The notes beneath the pieces were generated by a model. The model made no database searches, was not told the origin of the DNA, and saw only the letters and a list, made by a program, of their open reading frames with translations. Below, in pieces: positions 1-8,792 of a DNA stretch of 64,000 nt (position 1 is the stretch's first letter; the number at the start of each line of letters is the position of its first letter). A program made the translations under genes and the position numbers. The stretch is from positions 328,557-392,556 of the forward strand of contig SCRD01000018.1 of NCBI GenBank assembly GCA_004298155.1, given 5' to 3'. Origin of the DNA: Acidobacteriota bacterium (GTDB lineage: Bacteria; Acidobacteriota; Terriglobia; UBA7540).

Positions 1-327
1 CAATTTGGCAATCCGTCATGAAACGACCTTCGAAGGAGGGTGCTCCCGCCAGGGCGAATGCAGAGAAAACCCGCGCTGCGCGCATGTGCCGACCTCCCGC
101 TCGACACTGCATGACCAGTATTATTTCCCGAGGCTGGAAATGTCAACTGCGGCTTCGGCCGATTCACGCTTCTTGATTTGCTGCGCGCAATCTGTAATTC
201 TTGGAAATCGTGGCGGCGGGCTCATCTTTGAAATCGTAGCGGCGGGTTTATCCCGCCACAAGCCCCATGTTTTAAATCGGACGGCGGCGTAAAGCCGCCT
301 CTGCAACCTTTAAGCACAAGGAACGCT
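1..327. repeat. Non-coding leader with palindromic REP-like elements
   Basis: I see no convincing gene here. The last 120 bases hold three repeats that begin with AAATCG (at 205, 231 and 274) followed by a G-rich block. Two of them form clean hairpins: GGCGGG-TTTAT-CCCGCC at 241-257 and GGCGGC-GTAAA-GCCGCC at 283-299. The short open frames across this stretch read through the repeats on both strands and look spurious. Confidence 0.6.
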
Positions 328-1812
328 GTGGCGTACAACGATCTTCGCGAATTTATCACCCGGCTGGAACGGGAAAAGGAACTGAAGCGGATTGGCGTCG
401 AGGTTGACGTGGACCTCGAAATGACCGAGATCACCGACCGAGTTTCCAAGGCGGAAGGCCCGGCCCTGCTTTTTGAAAAGCCACGCTCGGCAAAAGACGG
501 CTGGAACTATTCCATTCCGCTTCTGATCAACACGCTCGGGACAAAGAAGCGGATGGAACTGGCGCTCGAGGTATCTTCTCTTGATGACGTGGCTAAGCGC
601 ATCGACGACCTACTGGCCATGAAGCCGCCCGAGGGCCTGCTGGACAAAGTGAAAATGTTGCCGAAGGTTGCCGAACTTGGCTCTTTCTTCCCGAAGACCG
701 TGAAGAGCGGCCCGGTAAAAGAAGTCATCCAGCGCGACGGCGCATCCCTGGCGGAGCTGCCGGTGATGCAATGCTGGCCGCAGGACGGCGGACGGTTCAT
801 CACCTGGCCTATGGTGGTGACGCGCAGCCCAAAGAACGGCCGCCGCAACGTTGGCTGTTACAGGATGCAGGTTTTTGATGAGCGGACCACCGGCATGCAC
901 TGGCAGGTCCACAAGGGTGGAGCGGAACATTTTCGCTGGCTTGACCGCCAGGGCAAAGGCCGCCGCATGGATGTGGCCGTGGCCATCGGCGCCGATCCGG
1001 TCACCATGCTGGCAGGCATCATGCCCTTGCCGGAGGACTTGGATGAGTTTCTCTTTGCGGGTTTTCTCCGCCAGAAGCCGGTGGAGCTCGTCCGCTGCGA
1101 AACGGTGGGCCTGGAGGTTCCCGCCAACGCGGAAATCGTTCTGGAAGGGTATGTTGATCTCGATGACATCCGCGTGGAAGGTCCATTTGGCGACCATACC
1201 GGCTACTATTCGCTCCAGGACAATTTCCCGGCGTTTCATCTCACCTGCATCACGCGGCGGAAGAACCCGATCTATGTTTCCACGATTGTTGGCCCTCCGC
1301 CGATGGAGGATTACTGGATGGGTCATGCGGTCGAGCGCATCTTTCTGCCGCTGATGCGCCAGCAGATGCCGGAAGTTGTGGATATGCACATGCCGCCCCA
1401 GGGCGTGTTCCACAACCTCATCATCGTCTCGATTCGCAAGAGCTATCCCGGCCACGCGCGCAAGGTGATGAATGCCATCTGGGGATTGCCGGGCGCCATG
1501 TTTTCAAAGTGCATCGTGGTGGTGGACCATGATGTTGACGTTCACAACCTCGGCGAGGTGGCCTGGAAGGCTTTTAATCACATCGATCCGGAGCGCGACA
1601 TCCAGTTTGTGCTGGGGCCCGTGGACCAGCTCGAGCATGCTTCGCGGCTGCCGAATTTCGGTTCAAAGATGGGCGTCGACGCCACCACAAAGTGGCCCGC
1701 GGAAGGATTCACCCGCCCCTGGCCTGACGAAATCATCATGGACGATGAGACCAAAAGAAAAGTGGATGGCCTCTGGAAAACCCTGAGAATTGATTTGCCT
1801 CCGCACAGGTAG
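328..1812 (+). CDS. UbiD-family (prenylated-FMN) decarboxylase
   Basis: This 494-aa protein matches UbiD-type decarboxylases in length and pattern. These enzymes remove an aromatic or acrylic carboxylate using prenylated FMN, for example in ubiquinone or menaquinone synthesis. The conserved block EGPFGDHTGYY lies near residues 284-294 and carries a catalytic Glu of the family. An Arg-rich segment (RSPKNGRRNVGCYRMQ) lies near residues 170-185. The start is GTG, preceded by AAGGAA at good spacing. No UbiX flavin prenyltransferase lies in the window, so the cofactor supply must be encoded elsewhere. The substrate is not shown; a quinone-pathway role is the default inference. Confidence 0.88.
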   Translation: MAYNDLREFITRLEREKELKRIGVEVDVDLEMTEITDRVSKAEGPALLFEKPRSAKDGWNYSIPLLINTLGTKKRMELALEVSSLDDVAKRIDDLLAMKPPEGLLDKVKMLPKVAELGSFFPKTVKSGPVKEVIQRDGASLAELPVMQCWPQDGGRFITWPMVVTRSPKNGRRNVGCYRMQVFDERTTGMHWQVHKGGAEHFRWLDRQGKGRRMDVAVAIGADPVTMLAGIMPLPEDLDEFLFAGFLRQKPVELVRCETVGLEVPANAEIVLEGYVDLDDIRVEGPFGDHTGYYSLQDNFPAFHLTCITRRKNPIYVSTIVGPPPMEDYWMGHAVERIFLPLMRQQMPEVVDMHMPPQGVFHNLIIVSIRKSYPGHARKVMNAIWGLPGAMFSKCIVVVDHDVDVHNLGEVAWKAFNHIDPERDIQFVLGPVDQLEHASRLPNFGSKMGVDATTKWPAEGFTRPWPDEIIMDDETKRKVDGLWKTLRIDLPPHR

Positions 1813-1814
1813 CT

Positions 1815-1975
1815 GTGGCGCAGAGTTGTCCCGGCGTGCGGGATTACTCTGCGGTTCCTTTCTCTAAAATCAAAACCGCAGTGGTAGCGCAGAGTTGTGC
1901 GCGGAGCGCATTACTCTGCGGTTCTTGCTTTTAAGGTTAAAAGCCGCAGAGTTGAAGAACAACTCTGCGCTACCC
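1815..1975. repeat. Three palindromic repeat units with covarying inner stems
   Basis: Three units with the same outer arms, CGCAGAGT and ACTCTGCG, lie head to tail after the UbiD gene. Unit A (1815-1857) has an inner stem CCCG/CGGG. Unit B (1881-1924) has an inner stem GCGC/GCGC at the same place. Unit C (1943-1975) lies in the opposite orientation and lacks the inner stem. The inner stem changes on both sides between A and B so that pairing is kept. This is typical of REP-type elements mobilised in trans; no transposase is nearby. Confidence 0.7.
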
Positions 1976-2161
1976 ACTTTTCTCTACGGCCCAATCGCGC
2001 ACGCGGGGGAGCCTGAGTTCGTCCTGGTGACTCACATAAGCCGTCAGCGCCTTTATGTACTTCTCGTGTAGTTCATACCCTTCAGTGCAGCTCACAACTT
2101 GGTCCTTAATGGCTGTCCCAGCCTTCGGTGTCCCGCGGGCCGGTCGCGGTGGGTCAAGCAT
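1970..2161 (-). CDS. Small hypothetical protein (63 aa)
   Basis: The ATG at 2161 is preceded by a strong ribosome site (AAGGAG, 6 nt spacing), which favours it over an ATG 33 bases upstream. The product is polar and mixed-charge, with no signal peptide or membrane segment, and a Pro/Arg-rich first 15 residues. I do not recognise the family. It follows the next gene upstream (231-aa coiled-coil protein) on the same strand and could be co-transcribed with it. The 3' end touches the repeat array. Confidence 0.5.
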   Translation of the reverse strand: MLDPPRPARGTPKAGTAIKDQVVSCTEGYELHEKYIKALTAYVSHQDELRLPRVRDWAVEKSG

Positions 2162-2244
2162 AAATTGCTCCTTTCGCTGTGTATGCGGACGCAAAATTCA
2201 CGCGCAAGAGGCCCACGCTAGAGCTACACTGCAGTCGCTACCGG

Positions 2245-2877
2245 CTAGCTGTCCAAGCCCATCCAGGCCTCCTCGCGGATCTGGCGCAAGATGTCCTTGA
2301 ACTCTTGTTCGCGGTTCCTCAAATCCTGCAATCGGGCCTGCGCGCTCTGCACCCCAGGAGGCGAAAGATTCTCTTGAAATTGGCGGAACAGGGTTGCTAA
2401 TCGAGCGTAAACGCCCTGCGTCCTTAGAGAGTACTCAGTTAGGCTGAGCGCTGCTTCAGCACGTGCCCGCAACGCCTTTACGCTGTTGTTGTATTGACTC
2501 CATCGATTTGCCTCCATCTGCCCGATCCACTGCCGGACCGGGGCTAGCGTCAAGTTATGAAGGGCCTGCAATTGCACCGCCGGCATGGCTGGGTTCTGAG
2601 CTTGTAGGTTTTGTGCGATCTGTTGCTCTAAGGCCCGCAACGCCTCATGGTATCCACCTACCTCAAGTGTGACAAAATGCAGCTCGCTCTCGGTGTTGTA
2701 GAAAGTCTCCGTCAAGTGGTACACGATATGCAGTTTGGTATTTGTGTCGTACTTGCGCCTTTCCCACTGCGCTACTATCTTCTGCTTACGCCGGTCCCAC
2801 CACACGTTGAACCCAGCAGTTACAACCGCAGCCGAAACCCCGCCTGCGAGAAGACTTAGAAGTTGCTCTGTTGTCAT
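2245..2877 (-). CDS. Membrane-anchored coiled-coil hypothetical protein
   Basis: About 210 aa. A hydrophobic segment at residues 5-24 (LLSLLAGGVSAAVVTAGFNV) is followed by positively charged residues (DRRKQK), suggesting an N-terminal membrane anchor with the rest in the cytosol. The remainder is rich in Glu, Gln, Ala and Arg with helical heptad-like spacing. The frame is open further upstream to 2940, but the ATG at 2877 places the membrane segment at the N-terminus as expected; its ribosome site is weak (GGGAAG). I do not recognise the family and propose no function. Confidence 0.6.
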   Translation of the reverse strand: MTTEQLLSLLAGGVSAAVVTAGFNVWWDRRKQKIVAQWERRKYDTNTKLHIVYHLTETFYNTESELHFVTLEVGGYHEALRALEQQIAQNLQAQNPAMPAVQLQALHNLTLAPVRQWIGQMEANRWSQYNNSVKALRARAEAALSLTEYSLRTQGVYARLATLFRQFQENLSPPGVQSAQARLQDLRNREQEFKDILRQIREEAWMGLDS

Positions 2878-3640
2878 AGCTTCCCACCACCTCTGGTTTG
2901 CGCTGCGCCTTTGCGCCTTCCCGCTGTGCGCGCCTACCAATAGCTGCGAAATGGAGGCGCCAACCTATTTTGAAGTTCAACCAATCAAGATAAGAGCGCA
3001 GACCACAATTCGGCGGTTTGCGCTACAGGCTTCCATTCATGAATTAAAGGCCGAAGAGTTAGAGAGCAACTCTGGTCGACCAGACTCGTGGCGGGCTTGA
3101 CCGCGAGATTTTGACGACGGATTTATACACCCGCATCGCTCCAATTGCAAAAGAAATTTACGAAAAAGGGGGGTGCGGAACTATGAAGTGCGAAGGGCGA
3201 AGGATGAAAAAGTGCTGGTTGATGAGTGGTCGGGTGGGAGTCAGGCGAGTGAACCGACGCCTCACCCGCCCCAGCATTGCGGGGCTCCCTCTCCCCTCGG
3301 AGAGGGGTAAGTCTGCAATGGAGAGCCTGCCCCCTGGAGGCGTTTTTCATCCAGGACTGATAACGCGGTCGATTTACGAAGAATACCGATGAGATGCTAG
3401 AATTCTGGATTGTGCCTTGTGGGTGGAAATTCGGAGCCGTCGATTGGAAGTGATGAGTGAATGGCAGCCAAGTTGGCTAATGAAAGGGACCTTTCCCGGT
3501 CCTCCTGAGCTTGCCGAAGGATCCCTGTAGTTGTTTTCACACAAATACGGAGATGCTTCGGCTTCGCTCAGCATGACAAGCTGAGGGCTCACGATGACAG
3601 GCGAACCTGGCGCTACTATTAGGGAGATTAAAGGAGAGAA
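2878..3640. other. Intergenic region with dispersed repeat fragments
   Basis: No gene can be supported. A short dyad, AGAGTT/AACTCT, lies at 3055-3073 and resembles the repeats near 1.8-1.97 kb. A GC-rich block at about 3250-3310 reads as the common 'SPSPLGEG'-type dispersed repeat. A second block at about 3500-3590 carries CTGAGCTTGCCGAAGGA and a related inverted copy (CTTCGGCTTCGCTCAGCAT), also typical of dispersed palindromic repeats. A frame at 3111-3392 begins plausibly but degenerates into the repeats. Confidence 0.5.
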
Positions 3641-5047
3641 GTGCCGAACTACGATTACGACATGCTGGTGATTGGCTCGGGGCCGGCGGGCCACCATGCG
3701 GCGATTCAGGCGGCCAAGCTGGGCAAGAAGGTTGCTGTGGCGGAGCGCAAAGGAGTGGTGGGTGGCGTCTCCATCAACCTGGGCACGATACCCAGCAAGA
3801 CGTTGCGCGAGGCTGTGCTCTACCTTTCCGGCTACCGTGAGCACGATCTTTACGGCGCGTCCTACACGGTTAAACAGAACATTACGAAAGATGACCTGTT
3901 CTTTCGCACTCAGCATGTGATCAGCCATGAGATAGATGTCTTCCGCCACCAGATGCAGCGGAACCGGGTGGAATTGATCAATGCGGAAGCATCATTCGTT
4001 GATCCGCATACGGTGCGCCTGGATTTTATCGCCGAGGCCGGACACCGTGACGTGACCGCCGAGCATATCGTGATCGCTGTAGGCACATCGGCAACGAAGG
4101 ACCCGCACATTCCTTTTGACGGGCGACTGATTTTCACCAGCGATGAAGTCCTGTCTCTCGACCAGTTACCGCGAAGCCTTACGGTGGTGGGTGCCGGAGT
4201 GGTTGGATGCGAATATACCAGCATTTTTGCCACCCTCGGCATTCGCGTCACCTTGATCGACATGCGGCCGCGCCTGCTTCCGTTCGTCGACGGGGAAATC
4301 GTGGACGCGCTGGCCTACCACCTGCGAAACAACCGTGTAACACTGTGGCTGAACGAGAAGGTGGAGGGAATCGAACCTCAGGAACGCGAACGCGGCGGCG
4401 GAGTTGCAATCCATCTGGCCAGCGGCAAGAAGATTTTTTCAGAGAAAGCCCTTTATAGCATAGGCCGCACGGGATCGAGCGAGCGATTGAACCTTGCGGC
4501 GGCCGGCCTCTCCGCTGACGACCGCGGGCGGCTGAAAGTGAATGACCATTACCAGACGAGCCAGCCGCATATCTACGCAGCCGGCGACATCATCGGCTTT
4601 CCCAGTCTGGCCTCGAGTTCGATGGAGCAGGGAAGGATGGCGTCGTGTCACGCTTTTGGTGTGGAAACGACCAGCGTGCCCGAGTTGTTTCCCTATGGCA
4701 TTTACACCATTCCGGAAATCTCCATGGTAGGCCGGACAGAGGAAACCTTGACCGAACAGGGCGTTCCCTACGAGGTTGGCAAAGCGCAGTACAAGGAGAC
4801 TGCGCGCGGCCAGATCGTCGGCGACGTTACAGGGTTGCTGAAACTGGTTTTCCATCTGGAGACCCGGGAACTGCTGGGCGTGCACATTATTGGAGATGAC
4901 GCCAGCGATCTGGTGCATATTGGCCAGGCGGTACTTTCCTTTGGCGGCAATATCGACTATTTTGTGAATACCGTTTTCAATTACCCGACGCTCGCCGAGT
5001 GTTATAAGAACGCTGCTTTCGACGGCATTAACCGGCTGCGGTTGTAG
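3641..5047 (+). CDS. sthA: Soluble pyridine nucleotide transhydrogenase-like flavoprotein
   Basis: A 468-aa flavoprotein of the disulfide-reductase superfamily. The FAD motif GSGPAG sits at residues 12-17, the NAD(P) motif GAGVVG at about 184-189, and the C-terminal dimer domain is present. Where lipoamide dehydrogenase has its redox Cys pair, this protein reads SINLGTIPS (about 44-52). The missing cysteines and the retained GTIPS are the mark of SthA, which exchanges hydride between NADPH and NAD+. The GTG start at 3641 is supported by AAAGGAG with good spacing. It stands alone, with no operon partner. An alternative assignment as another cysteine-less family member cannot be excluded. Confidence 0.85.
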   Translation: MPNYDYDMLVIGSGPAGHHAAIQAAKLGKKVAVAERKGVVGGVSINLGTIPSKTLREAVLYLSGYREHDLYGASYTVKQNITKDDLFFRTQHVISHEIDVFRHQMQRNRVELINAEASFVDPHTVRLDFIAEAGHRDVTAEHIVIAVGTSATKDPHIPFDGRLIFTSDEVLSLDQLPRSLTVVGAGVVGCEYTSIFATLGIRVTLIDMRPRLLPFVDGEIVDALAYHLRNNRVTLWLNEKVEGIEPQERERGGGVAIHLASGKKIFSEKALYSIGRTGSSERLNLAAAGLSADDRGRLKVNDHYQTSQPHIYAAGDIIGFPSLASSSMEQGRMASCHAFGVETTSVPELFPYGIYTIPEISMVGRTEETLTEQGVPYEVGKAQYKETARGQIVGDVTGLLKLVFHLETRELLGVHIIGDDASDLVHIGQAVLSFGGNIDYFVNTVFNYPTLAECYKNAAFDGINRLRL

Positions 5048-5097
5048 TTTTATGCCTCTGTGCGCGATGGACGGCTGATACTGGCCGGGACCTCTTT

Positions 5098-5775
5098 GTG
5101 TTTAACAGCTTGCGAAATTATTTCTGGCGTTTGAAACAGCGAAATAAGCTGATTTGCTACTGGCTTGTCCGCCTGGCGGGCCAGCCGCCTTCATTTACCT
5201 TTCGTGGAAGGTCCTATCGCTGCTTCCGGCACCTTTACAATGCAACGTGGAGAAATGAAAGGGCCGTAGAGGTGCCGATTGCGCGAAGCTTTCTTGCCGG
5301 CATTTCTCCAGATCAGGTATTGGAAATCGGCAATGTCCTTTCCCACTACGGCCCCGTTTTGCACGAAGTGGTCGATAAGTATGAGCGGGCCGAGGGTGTT
5401 TGTAACGAAGACGTTGACGACTTAACGTCCGAAAAGAAATACGAACTGATTCTGAGCATCTCAACCCTTGAACACGTCGGGTGGGACGAGCAGCCAAGAG
5501 ATGAAACGAAAGTCCTGAGAGCATTCGAGAATCTGCAAAATCTTCTCGCGCCCGGTGGACGTCTGGTCGTCACCATCCCATTAGGCTACAATCCACCCCT
5601 CGACCGGATGATTGAGGAAGCCCGGTTAAGCTTTACCGAGCGCGTGTACCTGCAGAGAGAACCGTGCGGTAATAAATGGAGCGAAGTCAGCGCAGAAAAA
5701 GTCCGCAATCCTCACTATGACGCGCAGACCAATTCCGCACACGAACTGCTTGTTGGTATCGTCGAGATTCGTTAG
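5098..5775 (+). CDS. Class I SAM-dependent methyltransferase-like protein
   Basis: A 225-aa protein with a Rossmann-like core. VLEIGN at about residues 74-79 resembles methyltransferase motif I but lacks the usual glycine run. LILSISTLEHVGWDE (about 118-132) fits motif IV, and LLAPGGRLVVTIPLG (about 148-162) fits the post-core strand. Residues 1-40 are basic and aromatic, which could be a membrane-associating region. The start is GTG at 5098 without a clear ribosome site. Substrate unknown; small-molecule or sugar methylation is typical for such proteins. Confidence 0.65.
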   Translation: MFNSLRNYFWRLKQRNKLICYWLVRLAGQPPSFTFRGRSYRCFRHLYNATWRNERAVEVPIARSFLAGISPDQVLEIGNVLSHYGPVLHEVVDKYERAEGVCNEDVDDLTSEKKYELILSISTLEHVGWDEQPRDETKVLRAFENLQNLLAPGGRLVVTIPLGYNPPLDRMIEEARLSFTERVYLQREPCGNKWSEVSAEKVRNPHYDAQTNSAHELLVGIVEIR

Positions 5776-5876
5776 CTCAAAAGACTGCTTGCAACCGCGA
5801 GGTCTACCCGCATTTATTCCTGCCGGAAGCGTGGTCCCGAGGCCCGCCGCGCGAAACCCCGGGACAGTAACTGGGA

Positions 5877-6266
5877 CTAATCTTTCGAATGAACCACACC
5901 GGATTGTGGATTTGAGAAATATAGGTTTTCTTTCAAGCCTTTCGGACTGATCTCCGTGATGGCGTGATCATTCGAAGCCATGGTTGAGTAATCAACCATG
6001 GTTAGATCGTTCTTGTGAGATTTATTGACCAGTTTAACGGGAGCCTCTCCCACAAGTTTCCGTCCCTGGCTATAAAACCGGACCATGGCCGTGTTCGTGC
6101 TGTTAACGACTTCTATCCGGTAATTTCCCGGTTTCAGCTTCAATGTCTTGCCCACCAATGCAGGATAAAGAACGTTGATTTGTATGGTTCTGGCAAATGC
6201 CATTCCGGCAAATAAGAAAACGACGCCCAGCACCGATAAGATCGTTGTATGTATTCTGTTACCCAT
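5877..6266 (-). CDS. Small secreted hypothetical protein
   Basis: About 129 aa with a clear Sec signal peptide (HTTILSVLGVVFLFAGMAFA, then R). The mature part is a small beta-rich domain containing KPGNYRIEVVNS, similar in feel to acidobacterial periplasmic proteins of unknown function. Two in-frame ATGs exist (6278 and 6266). GGGAGG abuts the first, so the second is more likely despite a long spacer. The coding region contains a perfect 10-bp inverted repeat at 5978-6001. Stand-alone gene. Confidence 0.65.
   Translation of the reverse strand: MGNRIHTTILSVLGVVFLFAGMAFARTIQINVLYPALVGKTLKLKPGNYRIEVVNSTNTAMVRFYSQGRKLVGEAPVKLVNKSHKNDLTMVDYSTMASNDHAITEISPKGLKENLYFSNPQSGVVHSKD
5978..6001. repeat. 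Perfect 10-bp inverted repeat inside a coding region
   Basis: The arms are CCATGGTTGA and TCAACCATGG with a 4-base loop, lying within the small secreted protein gene. In the mRNA this would form a strong hairpin near the 3' end. It may be chance or an mRNA-stability element. Confidence 0.6.
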
Positions 6267-6458
6267 ATGAAGTTCCATCCTCCCACTTCTGGTTTCAAAT
6301 CACACTTCATATGAGAACCCAAGCCGGAGGAAGGGTTGCCAGTGGCTAGTAGAATGGCGAGTTGTTCAAAATTGCAACACTTTTGCCCTTCGAAACGGAA
6401 TGTGGCCAGTGCCTCGAGCCGGTTTCGAACCCGACAATCGCTGGATTGGACTTGCGAA

Positions 6459-7568
6459 TCAATGCCTTGCGGCAGGTGTCACTCTTGCCTGGAACAACCA
6501 AGAATTTCCAGCTTTCTCGATTGTGACATTCTGAAGGCGGCACGCCTGGTCGAGCTTGCCCGCACCTGTCCCCGCCACTGCAACGCGGCTTCGGACGGAA
6601 CCCAGGACAAGCGGTGAAAGAAACCAGCACACTCTGTCTACGAGGCGCAAGTCGAAGAAGCTTCCCAGAACTTCGCCACCCCCTTCAACCAGCAGGCTGA
6701 TGATTTCTTCTCTGGCTAGACGCCTAAGCAAGGCGCGAATGGGTACCTGCTTGCCGCGGAACGACAATACTTTTACGCCGGCGCATTCCAGGCGGGCTTT
6801 TTTCGCCGGACTAGCTTCTGTGGTGCAAGCGACAATGCACTTCCCTGATTTCACGACCTTGCTGTCGGGTGGAATACGCAGCCGGGAATCGAGAACGATC
6901 CGCCAGGGTTCTTTCGCGCCGCGTATTCGCGGCCCCAGGTGCGGATCGTCACTCAACACGGTATTAATTCCCACAAGGACAGCCTGATGCTCGCCCCGCA
7001 GACGCCTTGCGCGGCTCCGGGCTGCCTCGTCCGTGATCCACTTTGACTGCCCGGTCCGTGTTGCAATCTTTCCATCCAGGCTGGTCGCCACTTTGGCCGT
7101 GACGAACGGCAAGCCCGCTGACTGGAACTTCACAAACATCTCGTTCAAAGCAAATGCTTCGCCCGAGCCGAGTCCGCAACGGACTCGAAGCCCGTGCCGA
7201 TGGAGGAGGCGCGCGCCTTTGCCGGCAACCAACGGGTTGGGGTCCTTCATTGCGTAGTAGACTTCTCGGATTCCGGCCCTGAGGATGGAGTCCGTGCAGG
7301 GCGGTGTCCGCCCATGGTGGCAGCAGGGCTCGAGTGTGACGTAGAGCGTGGCGCCGCGTGCGCGCGGGCCGGCATCCTGCAATGCTTCAACTTCCGCGTG
7401 GCTTGTGCCCGCGCCGTGATGGAATCCTCTTCCGACCACGCGCCCGCCGCGAACAATGACACAGCCGACCCACGGATTCGGATAAGGCAGCCCTGGACAT
7501 TGGCGCGCCAGGCGAAGCGCCATGCGCATGTAGGTTTCCGGCGACCGGGGTGAGGTTCGTGGGCGCAA
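6459..7568 (-). CDS. ribD: Bifunctional riboflavin deaminase/reductase RibD
   Basis: A 369-aa protein, the usual length. Its N-terminal cytidine-deaminase-like domain has zinc ligands H57 (in HAEVEAL), C82 and C91 (PCCHHGRTPPC). A DHFR-like reductase domain runs from about residue 150 and starts with VTAKVATSLDGKIA. It deaminates and then reduces the pyrimidine intermediate in riboflavin synthesis. It is the last gene of the rib operon. The TTG start follows the ribBA stop with no gap, and AAGG lies 8 bases upstream; an ATG at 7529 is an alternative but would trim the N-terminus. Regulated through the FMN riboswitch upstream of ribE. Confidence 0.93.
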   Translation of the reverse strand: MRPRTSPRSPETYMRMALRLARQCPGLPYPNPWVGCVIVRGGRVVGRGFHHGAGTSHAEVEALQDAGPRARGATLYVTLEPCCHHGRTPPCTDSILRAGIREVYYAMKDPNPLVAGKGARLLHRHGLRVRCGLGSGEAFALNEMFVKFQSAGLPFVTAKVATSLDGKIATRTGQSKWITDEAARSRARRLRGEHQAVLVGINTVLSDDPHLGPRIRGAKEPWRIVLDSRLRIPPDSKVVKSGKCIVACTTEASPAKKARLECAGVKVLSFRGKQVPIRALLRRLAREEIISLLVEGGGEVLGSFFDLRLVDRVCWFLSPLVLGSVRSRVAVAGTGAGKLDQACRLQNVTIEKAGNSWLFQARVTPAARH

Positions 7569-8783
7569 TCACTGTACCTTGCTCAACAGGTGTCCGAGTT
7601 TGTCTTTCTTCACTTTCAGATACGCATGGTTGGTCTTGGTGGGAGCGATCTCCAGTGGAACGCGCCGCAGGATACTGAGCCCGTGTTTCCTGATGCCCGA
7701 CAGCTTATCAGGGTTGTTGGTCAGCAGATGGATCTTGCGAACGCTCAGGTCCTTCAGGATCTGAGCACCCACTGAGTAGTCTCTCATGTCAGCGGGCAAC
7801 CCCAGCCGTTCGTTCGCCTCTACAGTGTCCAGGCCCTTGTCCTGGAGGGCATAGGCGCGAATCTTGTTTGCCAGCCCGATGCCGCGTCCTTCCTGGCTGA
7901 GGTAGACGATCACTCCTTCGCCCTTTTCGCTGACCTTCTTCATCGCAGTAGCGAGTTGCGCGCGGCAGTCGCAGCGAATGGAGTGCAGAGTGTCGCCGGT
8001 TACGCACTGTGAATGGACCCGCACCAGGACCGGCCGGTCTGGTGATATCTTTCCCATCACCAGCGCCAGGTGCTCGCGGTTCTGGGAGGGGCACTCGTAC
8101 ACGTAGGCGGTGAAGTTGCCAAATTCCGTGGGCAATTGGGCGCTGGCCACGCGGGTGACCAGCTTTTCCCGGTAGCGCCGGTATTCAATCAGTTGTTCAA
8201 TGCTAAGCACTTTCAGCCGGTGCTTGCGGGCGATCTTTTCAATACTGGGCGTCAGCGCGGATTTCCCGTTCTTGTCCAGGATCTCGCACATGACGGCCAC
8301 CGGCTTCAGCCCGGCCATGCGCACGAGATCGACTGAAGCCTCCGTGTGTCCGGCCCTCACGAGAACGCCGCCCGTCCGCGCCCGCACCGGGAAAATGTGT
8401 CCCGGCCGCACAAAGTCGTAAGACTGGGCCCGTGGGGAGGCCAGCAGGCGGACCGTGGCGGCGCGGTCCTGTGCTGAAATTCCTGTTGTAGTGTCCTTTC
8501 GTGCGTCAACCGAAACTGTGAAGTCACAGCCAAAGGGAGTGCTGTTGTCGTCAGCTCCGACCATGGGCGGCAGGCCCAGCTTTAGCGCTCGCTCGCGTGT
8601 TAAGGCAGCACAGATCAGGCCTCCGCCTTCTTTGATCATGGTGTTAATGTGGGCGGCGGAAACTTTCTCCGCTGCCATTACAAAATCCGCTTCGTTCTCA
8701 CGGTCCAGGCTGTCGCGCACGATGACGAGCCGGCCCCCGCGGATTTCCTGCACAGCATCTTCAACTGTAGTTATATGCGACAT
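7569..8783 (-). CDS. ribBA: RibBA: DHBP synthase / GTP cyclohydrolase II
   Basis: A 404-aa fusion. Residues 1-205 form 3,4-dihydroxy-2-butanone 4-phosphate synthase, with the acidic LDRENEAD loop near 26-33 and RAGHTEAS with H146. Residues 206-404 form GTP cyclohydrolase II, with zinc cysteines C260, C271 and C273 (QCVTGDTLHSIRCDC). The two halves provide both precursors of lumazine from ribulose-5-phosphate and GTP. All signature residues are present, so both activities are expected. The gene starts 9 bases after ribH, with its ribosome site inside the end of ribH. Confidence 0.95.
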   Translation of the reverse strand: MSHITTVEDAVQEIRGGRLVIVRDSLDRENEADFVMAAEKVSAAHINTMIKEGGGLICAALTRERALKLGLPPMVGADDNSTPFGCDFTVSVDARKDTTTGISAQDRAATVRLLASPRAQSYDFVRPGHIFPVRARTGGVLVRAGHTEASVDLVRMAGLKPVAVMCEILDKNGKSALTPSIEKIARKHRLKVLSIEQLIEYRRYREKLVTRVASAQLPTEFGNFTAYVYECPSQNREHLALVMGKISPDRPVLVRVHSQCVTGDTLHSIRCDCRAQLATAMKKVSEKGEGVIVYLSQEGRGIGLANKIRAYALQDKGLDTVEANERLGLPADMRDYSVGAQILKDLSVRKIHLLTNNPDKLSGIRKHGLSILRRVPLEIAPTKTNHAYLKVKKDKLGHLLSKVQ

Positions 8784-8792
8784 AATGTTGCT

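Noticed and set aside
610..1455. A 281-codon frame antisense to the UbiD gene
   Set aside because: It is wholly within a recognised gene, His/Arg-rich, and has no ribosome site or family pattern.
3111..3392. A 93-codon ORF with a protein-like first 20 residues
   Set aside because: After residue 25 it runs into a dispersed repeat sequence; I could not assign the start to any family.
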